NCBI RefSeq assembly: GCF_028715765.1
Contig: NZ_JAQURE010000035.1
Coordinates: 1 to 34,828, forward strand
Length of the DNA: 34,828 nt
Direction: 5' to 3'
Origin: Rhodoferax sp.
Lineage (GTDB): Bacteria; Pseudomonadota; Gammaproteobacteria; Burkholderiales; Burkholderiaceae_C
Shown: positions 28,619-34,828 of the stretch, one piece after another
How positions within the stretch are numbered: the first letter of the stretch is position 1
Layout: every line of letters begins with the position of its first letter
Notes under the pieces: model-generated
What the model was told of the DNA's origin: nothing
Seen by the model: only the letters and a program-made list of their open reading frames with translations
The model's database searches: none
Position numbers and translations under genes: made by a program

Positions 28619-28659
28619 ACGTACCTAAACAAAACGTCCTGACCTCCCAAAAACCGCCG
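28600..28659 (+). promoter_or_regulatory. Antiterminator pairing of the aroG attenuator
   Basis: CGGCGGT at 28600-28606 is complementary to ACCGCCG at 28653-28659, the left side of the terminator stem, so this 7-bp pairing would exclude the terminator. The same segment can also form a small hairpin with CGCC at 28594-28597. It lies at the end of the leader frame, where a ribosome reaching the stop codon would cover it. Confidence 0.65.
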
Positions 28660-28679
28660 CCCAACACGGCGGTTTTTTT
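28651..28679 (+). terminator. Intrinsic terminator (attenuator) upstream of aroG
   Basis: CCGCCG at 28654-28659 and CGGCGG at 28667-28672 form a perfect GC-only stem with a seven-base loop, preceded by an A-run and followed by seven T. It lies 37 bases before the aroG start, after the leader peptide. Confidence 0.9.
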
Positions 28680-28716
28680 ATGTGTGTTTGATTTCAACTC
28701 TGCAAGGAACTGATCC

Positions 28717-29853
28717 ATGACTGCCAAAGTGAACGCCGACAAAGATGCCTGGGGTGCCGCTGTGCCCAACCCCGCCACTGACCGCACCGGCCAGACCGAC
28801 AACGAACGCATCAAGGACATCACCGTGTTACCCCCACCAGAGCATTTGATCCGCTTCTTTCCGATTGCGGGCACGCCAGTGGAAAAGATGATCAGCAACA
28901 CCCGGCGCAACATCCACCAGATCATTGCGGGCAAAGACGACCGCTTGCTGGTGATCATTGGCCCATGCTCCATTCACGACCCGGCTGCCGCCATGGACTA
29001 CGCCCGCAAGCTCAAGGCTCAGCGTGAAAAATACGCCAGCACACTTGAAATTGTGATGCGTGTGTATTTCGAGAAACCCCGCACCACAGTGGGTTGGAAG
29101 GGTTTGATCAACGACCCGTACCTGGACGAATCGTTCCGCATCGACGAAGGCCTGCGCATTGCGCGCCAGTTGTTGATTGAAATCAACCGCTTGGGGCTCC
29201 CCGCAGGCAGTGAATTTTTGGACGTGATCTCGCCCCAATACCTGGGCGACTTGATCAGCTGGGGTGCCATTGGCGCACGCACCACCGAGAGCCAGGTGCA
29301 CCGCGAACTGGCTTCGGGCTTGTCGGCGCCCATTGGGTTCAAAAATGGCACCGACGGCAACATCAAAATTGCCACCGACGCCATTCAAGCCGCCGCCGGT
29401 GGCCACCACTTTTTGTCGGTGCACAAAACTGGCCGGGTGGCGATTGTGCAAACCAATGGCAACAAAGACTGTCACGTGATTTTGCGCGGCGGCAAAGCGC
29501 CCAACTATGACGCTGCCAGCGTGAAAGCCGCCTGCGACGAGCTGACCAAAGCCAAGCTGCCCGCCACCCTGATGGTGGACTGCAGCCATGCCAACAGCAG
29601 CAAGCAGCATGAAAAGCAGCTGGACGTGGCGCGCGACATTGCCAGCCAGATCGCTGCGGGTTCACGCCAGGTGTTTGGCGTGATGGTGGAGAGCCACCTC
29701 AACGCTGGTGCGCAAAAGTTCACCCCTGGCAAAGACAAAACCGACAAGCTGGAATACGGCAAAAGCATCACCGATGCTTGCCTGGGCTGGGACGACTCGC
29801 TGGCTTGCCTGGATGTCTTGTCTAGCGCCGTTTTGACACGAAGAATAGGCTGA
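28717..29853 (+). CDS. aroG: 3-deoxy-7-phosphoheptulonate (DAHP) synthase, type I
   Basis: 378 residues. It condenses phosphoenolpyruvate and erythrose-4-phosphate in the first step of the shikimate pathway. Visible blocks are LLVIIGPCSIHDPAAAMDYA, RVYFEKPRTTVGWKGLINDP, WGAIGARTTESQVHRELASG and GFKNGTDGN, with metal ligands in DCSHANSSK and GVMVESHLNAG. AAGGAA precedes the ATG. Feedback specificity (Phe, Tyr or Trp) cannot be read from sequence with confidence, but the Phe-rich leader upstream suggests control by phenylalanine supply. The 3' end runs into a dispersed repeat. Confidence 0.97.
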   Translation: MTAKVNADKDAWGAAVPNPATDRTGQTDNERIKDITVLPPPEHLIRFFPIAGTPVEKMISNTRRNIHQIIAGKDDRLLVIIGPCSIHDPAAAMDYARKLKAQREKYASTLEIVMRVYFEKPRTTVGWKGLINDPYLDESFRIDEGLRIARQLLIEINRLGLPAGSEFLDVISPQYLGDLISWGAIGARTTESQVHRELASGLSAPIGFKNGTDGNIKIATDAIQAAAGGHHFLSVHKTGRVAIVQTNGNKDCHVILRGGKAPNYDAASVKAACDELTKAKLPATLMVDCSHANSSKQHEKQLDVARDIASQIAAGSRQVFGVMVESHLNAGAQKFTPGKDKTDKLEYGKSITDACLGWDDSLACLDVLSSAVLTRRIG

Positions 29854-29893
29854 GGCGCTATTGAAACAAGCGTAAGCAGCTCCTTTATAGATA
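29849..29893 (-). repeat. Dispersed AT-rich repeat, copy 6 (after aroG)
   Basis: On the minus strand: AGCTGCTTACGCTTG, a middle segment, and AATAGCGCCTCAGCC. It begins in the last codons of aroG, so it may supply the stop codon, and fills the gap to the convergent amidohydrolase. Confidence 0.55.
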
Positions 29894-29897
29894 GCGT

Positions 29898-31097
29898 CTA
29901 TGGTGTGATCTGCAGGGCCAGCCAGTGCTCCACCAGGCGCACCCAGTAGGTGGCACCGAGCGGCAACAGTGCGTCATTGAAGTCGTAGCTGGGGTTGTGC
30001 AGCATGCACGGCCCGCCCCCGTGGCCGATGCTGCGGTGGTCACCGTCGCCATTGGCAATGAACGCGTAACAGCCCGGCTTGGCTTGCAGCATGTAAGAAA
30101 AATCTTCCGCGCCCATGGTGGGCTCTTGCCCCAACACCTCCGCGGTGCCCACCACTTCCGCCATCACCTGGCGGCAAAACTCGGCCTCGGCGGCGCTGTT
30201 GATGGTGGGTGGGTAGTTGCGCTTGAAGGCAAACTGGGCTTGCAAGCCTGAGGCGGCGGCCACGTGCTCGGTCATGCGCCGCATGTTGGCTTCAATCAGG
30301 TCCAGCACCTCGGTTGAAAAGGTGCGCACCGTGCCCTGCAGTTCGCACTGGTTGGGGATGACGTTGGTGGCCTCGCCGGTGTGAATCATGGTGACCGACA
30401 CCACGGCCGCATCAATGGGTTTGACGTTGCGGCTGACAATGGTTTGAAACGCTTGCACCAGTTGGCAAGCCACCGGTACCGGGTCCAGGGCGTTGTGCGG
30501 CATGGCGGCGTGGCCGCCTTTGCCCTGCAGGGTGATTTTGAATTCGTTGCTGGAGGCCATCACCGGTCCCGGGCTGGCGGCCATTTGCCCTACCTTCATA
30601 CCCGGCCAGTTGTGCAGGCCAAACACCGCGTCCATGGGAAAGCGGTCAAAAAGGCCGTCTTTGATCATTTCTCGGGCCCCACCGCCGCCTTCTTCGGCGG
30701 GCTGAAAGATCAGGTAGACGGTGCCATCAAAGTCGCCATGCTGCACCAGGTGTTGCGCTGCGGCCAGCAGCATGGCGGTGTGGCCGTCGTGGCCGCAGGC
30801 ATGCATTTTGCCGGGCGCGGTGCTGGCGTGGGCAAAGGTGTTGGCCTCGGTCATGGGAAGTGCGTCCATGTCGGCGCGCAGACCGATGGCGCGGCTGCTG
30901 GTGCCACGTTTCAAACTACCCACCACGCCGGTGCCACCCAAGCCACGGTGGATGGGAATGCCCCATTCGGTCAGCTTGGCTGCCACCACGCCTGCGGTGC
31001 GGTGCTCCTCAAAACACAGTTCCGGATGGGCATGCAGGTCGCGCCGCAGGGCAGTGAGGTCATCGAGGTGTGGGGTGAAAGTGTTTATTAAATTCAT
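29898..31097 (-). CDS. M20 family amidohydrolase (hippurate hydrolase-like)
   Basis: 399 residues. RRDLHAHPELCFEEHRTAG at the N-terminus, LRADMDALPM, HACGHDGHTAMLLAAAQ and FQPAEEGGGGAREMI are the metal-binding and catalytic blocks of the M20D peptidase/amidohydrolase family, and LQGKGGHAAMPH lies in the lid/dimerisation domain. Members hydrolyse N-acyl amino acids such as hippurate or N-acetyl amino acids; the substrate is not determined. Cytoplasmic, no signal peptide. The start codon at 31097 lies inside dispersed-repeat copy 7, so its leader is repeat-derived. Divergent from the molybdopterin enzyme. Confidence 0.93.
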   Translation of the reverse strand: MNLINTFTPHLDDLTALRRDLHAHPELCFEEHRTAGVVAAKLTEWGIPIHRGLGGTGVVGSLKRGTSSRAIGLRADMDALPMTEANTFAHASTAPGKMHACGHDGHTAMLLAAAQHLVQHGDFDGTVYLIFQPAEEGGGGAREMIKDGLFDRFPMDAVFGLHNWPGMKVGQMAASPGPVMASSNEFKITLQGKGGHAAMPHNALDPVPVACQLVQAFQTIVSRNVKPIDAAVVSVTMIHTGEATNVIPNQCELQGTVRTFSTEVLDLIEANMRRMTEHVAAASGLQAQFAFKRNYPPTINSAAEAEFCRQVMAEVVGTAEVLGQEPTMGAEDFSYMLQAKPGCYAFIANGDGDHRSIGHGGGPCMLHNPSYDFNDALLPLGATYWVRLVEHWLALQITP

Positions 31098-31132
31098 AGC
31101 TGCTTGCGCTTTATTTGTATGGGCTAGAGGCC
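31086..31132 (+). repeat. Dispersed AT-rich repeat, copy 7 (amidohydrolase start)
   Basis: On the plus strand: AT-rich lead, CATAGCTGCTTGCGC, middle, and GGGCTAGAGGCC. It covers the first codons and the leader of the minus-strand amidohydrolase gene. Confidence 0.7.
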
Positions 31133-31339
31133 TAAAAGACTTATAAATATCTGATCTGGCTGAGGTGGTATTTTGCTGGGCTGAAAAGGAATCCGTTCAC
31201 AATGATGCCTTAACTTATCCATGCCCTATGAACCCACGTCTTTTGCCCTCATGGCACTTCCACGCACACCCGACATGGGGGTGCTGTGCATTGCCCTGCG
31301 GTTGCACAGTTTCTTGCCCAACGTCAAAGGAATCTGAAC

Positions 31340-33451
31340 ATGGTCGCTGACACTGCTGTTTTTCAAGTGCGTGGCGCTTGCCCGCATGACTGCCCAGACA
31401 CTTGTGCGTTGCTGACCACGGTGCAACAGGGTATAGCGATCAAGGTGCAAGGCAACCCGGCGCACCCGCACACGGCGGGTAGTTTGTGCGCCAAGGTGTC
31501 GCGCTACACCGAGCGCACCTACCACCCAGAGCGCATCTTGCAGCCGTTAAAACGGGTCGGACCCAAGGGAGCCGGGCAGTTTGAGCCGGTGAGTTGGGAC
31601 GCTGCGTTGACCGAAATTGCCGCCCGCTTGCAAAGCATTGCCGCGCGTGACCCGCAAGCCATCCTGCCCTACAGCTACGCCGGCACCATGGGCTTGGTGC
31701 AGGGGGAAAGCATGGCGGCGCGGTTTTTCAACCAGCTGGGCGCATCGCAACTTGAGCGCACCATTTGCGCCGCCGCCGGTGGCGAAGGGCTGGTGCACAC
31801 GCTGGGCGGCAAGCTGGGTATGCGGGTTGAATTTTTTGCCCAGGCCAAGCTGATTTTGATTTGGGGCAGCAATTCCATTGCCAGTAACCTGCATTTTTGG
31901 CGCTATGCCAACGAGGCCAAGCGCCAGGGTGCCAAGCTGGTTTGCATAGACCCGCGTCAGTCTGAAACCGCCGACAAATGCCACGAGCACATCGCACTGC
32001 TGCCCGGCACCGACGGTGCGCTGGCGCTGGGGCTGATGCATGAGCTGATTGCGCACGACTGGCTGGATCACGACTACCTTGAGCGTTACACACTGGGCTG
32101 GTCGCAGCTGCGTGCGCGTGCTTTGCAGTGGCCGCCCGAGCGCGTGGCCGCGGTGTGCGGCCTGACGGTGGCGCAGGTGGTGGGCTTGGCACGCGACTTT
32201 GGCGCCTGTGTGCAAGCCGCACCCATGGGCGAGCACTCGGGGGCGAACGGCTCGGCAGCCATTCGCATGAACTACGGGATGCAGCGGGTGCATGGTGGCG
32301 GCAATGCGGTGCGCCTAGTTGCCAGCCTGCCAGCCTTGATTGGCGCCTGGCGGCAGCGCTCAGGTGGTGTGCTGCTGTCAAGCTCCGGCACGTTCCCGGT
32401 GCAAAAAGCAAGCTTGCAGCGCCCCGATTTGCTGGCGGGCCGCAGCCCCAGAACACTCAACATGGTCACCCTGGGTGATGACTTGCTGCGCCCGGCCAGC
32501 CCGGCGTTTGGCCCTGCCATAGAGGCGCTGGTGGTGTACAACAGCAACCCGGTGGCGGTGGCGCCAGACTCTGGCCGGGTGGTGTCGGGCATTGCCCGCC
32601 CCGACCTCTTTACCGTGGTGCTGGAGCATTTTCAGACCGACACTGCCGATTACGCTGATTTCATCTTGCCCGCCACCACCCAGCTTGAGCATTGGGATGT
32701 GCACAGCAGCTATGGCCACACCGATGTGCTGCTCAACCGCCCAGCCATTGCCCCGGTGGGGCAGGCCAAGCCCAACACCCAGATTTTTCGCGAGCTGGCG
32801 CAGCGCATGGGGTTTGATGCGCCGTGTTTTCAAGACACGGACGAGGCTTTGTGCCGCCAAGCCTTTGGCCAAACGGTGGACTTTGATGCCTTGTTAGAAA
32901 CCGGTTTTGTCACGCTGGTCACGCCCGAGGCGCGTTTCGCGCAGGGCAACTTTCCTACGCCCTCAGGCAAGTGCGAGTTTTTCAGTGACCGGCTGGCCGC
33001 ACAGGGGCTAGACGGTTTGCCAGACCATGTGCCGAACCATGAGGCGGCGCACAGCTCGGCCATCTATCCGCTGGCGATGATTTCGCCACCGGCGCGCAAT
33101 TTTTTGAATTCCACCTTTGTCAATGTGAAGAGTTTGCGCGACATCGAAGGCCAGCCCTTGCTGGAAATTCACCCCACTGATGCAGCCGCACGTGGCATTG
33201 AAACTGGCCACACGGTGCGGGTGTTTAACGTGCGTGGCGCGCACCACTGCGTGGCTCAGGTGACCGAGCGCGCCCGGCCTGGGGTAGTGCATGGTTTGGG
33301 CATTTGGTGGCGCAAACTGGGGTTGGATGGCACCAATGTGAACCAGCTCACCAGCCAGCGGCTGACCGATTTAGGCCATGGCCCCACGTTTTACGACTGT
33401 GCGGTGCAGGTGCAGGCCGCGCAAGACCGCCAGGACTTGCGGCAGCCTTAA
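31340..33451 (+). CDS. Molybdopterin-dependent oxidoreductase (DMSO reductase family), 4Fe-4S
   Basis: 703 residues from ATG at 31340, which has AAAGGAA upstream; ATG at 31286 is less likely. The N-terminal C14-x3-C18-x3-C22-x27-C50 pattern binds a 4Fe-4S cluster. Family blocks include QPLKRVGPKGAGQFEPVSWD (quoted in part), YSYAGTMGLVQGES, IWGSNSIASNLHFW and the C-terminal molydopterin-dinucleotide-binding domain around PLAMISPPARNFLNST. There is no twin-arginine signal, so it is probably cytoplasmic. It is a single-gene enzyme here, without electron-transfer or membrane subunits or maturation chaperone next to it. The substrate is unknown. Its TAA stop lies in the first bases of the palindromic element. 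Confidence 0.88.
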   Translation: MVADTAVFQVRGACPHDCPDTCALLTTVQQGIAIKVQGNPAHPHTAGSLCAKVSRYTERTYHPERILQPLKRVGPKGAGQFEPVSWDAALTEIAARLQSIAARDPQAILPYSYAGTMGLVQGESMAARFFNQLGASQLERTICAAAGGEGLVHTLGGKLGMRVEFFAQAKLILIWGSNSIASNLHFWRYANEAKRQGAKLVCIDPRQSETADKCHEHIALLPGTDGALALGLMHELIAHDWLDHDYLERYTLGWSQLRARALQWPPERVAAVCGLTVAQVVGLARDFGACVQAAPMGEHSGANGSAAIRMNYGMQRVHGGGNAVRLVASLPALIGAWRQRSGGVLLSSSGTFPVQKASLQRPDLLAGRSPRTLNMVTLGDDLLRPASPAFGPAIEALVVYNSNPVAVAPDSGRVVSGIARPDLFTVVLEHFQTDTADYADFILPATTQLEHWDVHSSYGHTDVLLNRPAIAPVGQAKPNTQIFRELAQRMGFDAPCFQDTDEALCRQAFGQTVDFDALLETGFVTLVTPEARFAQGNFPTPSGKCEFFSDRLAAQGLDGLPDHVPNHEAAHSSAIYPLAMISPPARNFLNSTFVNVKSLRDIEGQPLLEIHPTDAAARGIETGHTVRVFNVRGAHHCVAQVTERARPGVVHGLGIWWRKLGLDGTNVNQLTSQRLTDLGHGPTFYDCAVQVQAAQDRQDLRQP

Positions 33452-33630
33452 ACCGAGAAAATCCATTAGGCGCACCTGCGGTGCTGCTTGGGTGTCAGCG
33501 GTGCATTTGCGGCCATCTTTGCCCCTCTTTGTCGCCTGTAGCTACGGCTACAGGCTTCGCAATTGGGGCAAACCTGCCTCGCAAATGCCCTCGCTGCCAT
33601 CCCAAGCCCTAATGAATTTCCTCGGTTAAA
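33448..33630. mobile_element. MITE-like palindromic element between convergent genes
   Basis: The left end (33448-33527) and the reverse complement of the right end (33566-33630) match along most of their length, sharing AACCGAG, ATTAGG, GCTTGGG, CAGCG, CATTTGCG and TTTGCCCC in order with small gaps. At the centre is a perfect 8-bp stem, CCTGTAGC/GCTACAGG, at 33535-33554. The terminal 10 bases match at nine positions. GCAGCC flanks both ends (33442-33447 and 33631-33636), a candidate target duplication. It has no coding capacity. The mobile origin is inferred from structure only; a very long bidirectional terminator is the alternative. Confidence 0.6.
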
Positions 33631-34096
33631 GCAGCCACGGCACAAAACGCCGGGTGTGTTGGCTGTAGGCGGCGTAGCCGGCATGGTGTTCGCACAGCCA
33701 GCGCTCTTCAAGCGTGGCCTTGACCGCCAGCACGCCAGCCAAAGCACACCAGGCCAGCCCACCTGCCACGGGGCTGGTCAACACCGCCATGGACGCTGCG
33801 GCCAACAGCACCGCGCTGTACATGGGGTGGCGAATCAAGCGGTAGGGGCCGCCAGTCACCAGCTGGCCATGGGCTTTGGGAGCAGGGTGAATGTTGAAGT
33901 TGCCCAGCCGGTTGTAGGCCAGGGTCCAGCCACCCAACAGGGCAGACAAGCTACCCAGCAGCACACAAGCCAAAGTGGCATTGCCTTGCATCACTGCAGG
34001 TGTTGCCGCCCAAGCCAACCACAGCAGCAGGCCAAATTGCAGCAATACCAGCATTTGGCCAGCACGGTGTCGGTGGGTGTTAAGCAAAGAGATCAT
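33626..34096 (-). CDS. Small membrane methyltransferase (ICMT/PEMT-like)
   Basis: 156 residues from ATG at 34096 (MISLLNTHRHRAGQMLVLLQ); starts at 34174 or 34150 would add a non-hydrophobic extension, and none has a good ribosome site. Several membrane segments are followed by the family motif GGPYRLIRHPMYSAVLL, and near the C-terminus EERWLCEHHAGYAAYSQHTR, which resembles the S-adenosylmethionine-binding region of isoprenylcysteine and phospholipid methyltransferases. The substrate in bacteria is largely unknown. Its TAA stop lies in the right terminus of the palindromic element. Divergent from the fabG-like gene, 92 bp away. Confidence 0.8.
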   Translation of the reverse strand: MISLLNTHRHRAGQMLVLLQFGLLLWLAWAATPAVMQGNATLACVLLGSLSALLGGWTLAYNRLGNFNIHPAPKAHGQLVTGGPYRLIRHPMYSAVLLAAASMAVLTSPVAGGLAWCALAGVLAVKATLEERWLCEHHAGYAAYSQHTRRFVPWLL

Positions 34097-34188
34097 ATTT
34101 TTTGGGGGCTTGTGATGTGTCAAGTTGCAGCAATCAGGAGAGACTACCATTTTGCTTGTTGAAATTTTTATCACTCTGAGGAACTCTC

Positions 34189-34828
34189 ATGACCGCTCGT
34201 TTGAACAATAAAGTTGCTTTGATCACCGGCGCAGCGCAAGGCATTGGCCTGGCCACCGCGCTTAAATTTGCCAAAGAGGGTGCCATTGTCATGGTTTGCG
34301 ATGTCAAACAGACTGGCGTGGATGAGGCCGTGGCGCAATGCCAGGCACTGGGTGCGACCGCGCAGGGTTTTGTCATGGACGTGACCCAGCGCCCGATGGT
34401 CGATGCGGTGGTGGCTCAGATCAAGGCCGCTTACGGCCGCATTGATGTGCTGGTGAACAACGCGGGCATTACCCAAGATGCCCGTTTGCAAAAAATGACC
34501 ATCGAGCAGTTTGACAAGGTGATTGATGTGAATTTGCGTGGTGTGTTTCATTGCACCCAAGCGGTGGCTGAGGGCATGGTGGCGCAGGGCAGCGGTGTGA
34601 TTTTGAGCGCTAGCTCGGTAGTGGGGTTGTATGGCAATTTTGGCCAAACCAATTACGCAGCCACCAAGTTCGGCATCATCGGTTTTACAAAAACCTGGAG
34701 CCGTGAGCTTGGCCCCAAAGGGGTGCGTGTGAATGCCGTGGCACCTGGTTTCATTGCCACCCCCATTGTGGCCGCCATGCCTGAAAAGGTGTTGCAAGAC
34801 CTCAGCGCCAAGGTGCATTTGCGCCGCA
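34189..34828 (+). CDS. SDR-family 3-oxoacyl-ACP reductase-like protein, 3' truncated by the window
   Basis: 213 codons are visible and the frame is open to the last base. GAGGAA precedes the ATG. The Rossmann motif TGAAQGIG is at 13-20, NNAG at 90-93, and the catalytic tetrad is N114, S142 or S143, Y156 and K160 in [22 protein letters not shown] is the usual C-terminal SDR block. It reduces a ketone with NAD(P)H; the fabG family includes acetoacetyl-CoA reductases (phaB) as well as fatty-acid enzymes, and the fragment does not decide between them. No acyl-carrier or fatty-acid gene is visible beside it. Confidence 0.9.
   Translation, partial: MTARLNNKVALITGAAQGIGLATALKFAKEGAIVMVCDVKQTGVDEAVAQCQALGATAQGFVMDVTQRPMVDAVVAQIKAAYGRIDVLVNNAGITQDARLQKMTIEQFDKVIDVNLRGVFHCTQAVAEGMVAQGSGVILSASSVVGLYGNFGQTNYAATKFGIIGFTKTWSRELGPKGVRVNAVAPGFIATPIVAAMPEKVLQDLSAKVHLRR

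Noticed and set aside
29019..29384. Minus-strand frames opposite aroG
   Set aside because: No motifs; the plus strand encodes a full DAHP synthase.
31284..31309. 7-bp inverted repeat CTGTGCA/TGCACAG upstream of the molybdopterin enzyme, considered as a riboswitch or attenuator
   Set aside because: The stem is short, no T-tract follows, and it does not resemble the molybdenum cofactor riboswitch.
31228..31350. A 40-codon frame with a Cys-rich tail (WGCCALPCGCTVSC) overlapping the start of the molybdopterin oxidoreductase
   Set aside because: It has no ribosome-binding site and no recognised family, and another overlapping frame (31221-31337) is equally open. A cysteine-responsive leader is conceivable but unsupported.

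Overview
The window looks like a chromosomal segment of a Comamonadaceae-type betaproteobacterium (Burkholderiales, Rhodoferax/Polaromonas-like). This rests on gene content and order (rplM-rpsI-DUF6776-bactofilin-erpA, anmK, M23 peptidase, tyrS), the moderately GC-rich composition, and an AT-rich dispersed repeat with a TAGCT...GCTAGAGGCC core that I associate from memory with that family. Twenty-six protein genes are called, two of them cut by the window ends, plus one 22-codon leader peptide. No tRNA, rRNA, CRISPR array, prophage or transposase gene was seen. || Layout. 1-3683: tail of a probable GH18-type hydrolase, radA (minus), then a periplasmic quinoprotein-like beta-propeller and a di-haem cytochrome c, translationally coupled on the minus strand. 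3684-4027: a 344-bp intergenic region with repeated TGACAT hexamers, a 19-bp palindrome and a dispersed repeat. 4028-9007: a type II-like P-type ATPase, a degenerate HD-GYP protein coupled to alr, and alr. 9126-14078: lplT, a PduO-type cobalamin adenosyltransferase, a double-receiver/histidine-kinase protein and a D-lactate dehydrogenase-like flavoprotein. 14079-20710: a housekeeping block with rplM-rpsI, DUF6776, bactofilin, erpA, anmK, M23 peptidase and tyrS. 20783-24208: a 1141-residue CHASE-PAS hybrid kinase. 24475-29853: rodA, tldD, a HipA-family kinase (hipH/yjjJ-like) and aroG. 29898-34828: an M20 amidohydrolase, a molybdopterin oxidoreductase, a small membrane methyltransferase and the start of a fabG-like reductase. 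|| Main observations. (1) aroG is preceded by a 22-codon Phe-rich leader peptide, a perfect intrinsic terminator and an upstream copy of the terminator 3' arm, which together look like a textbook Phe attenuator. (2) The hipH-like gene has three exact TTCTATTCA boxes and one inverted variant around a good sigma-70 promoter, fitting autorepression by its own N-terminal winged helix. (3) A ~180-bp palindromic MITE-like element sits exactly between two convergent genes, supplies both stop codons and is flanked by a 6-bp direct repeat. (4) Seven copies of one dispersed repeat occur; three lie inside alr, anmK and tldD, apparently without changing protein length. (5) Two short tandem repeats, (CCAG)8 and (CGGGCAAA)4, lie just upstream of rodA. 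|| Cell-wall genes (alr, anmK, M23, rodA, bactofilin) and regulatory proteins (three proteins with receiver, kinase or HD-GYP domains) are well represented. All function calls come from motifs read by eye; none was checked by a database search.
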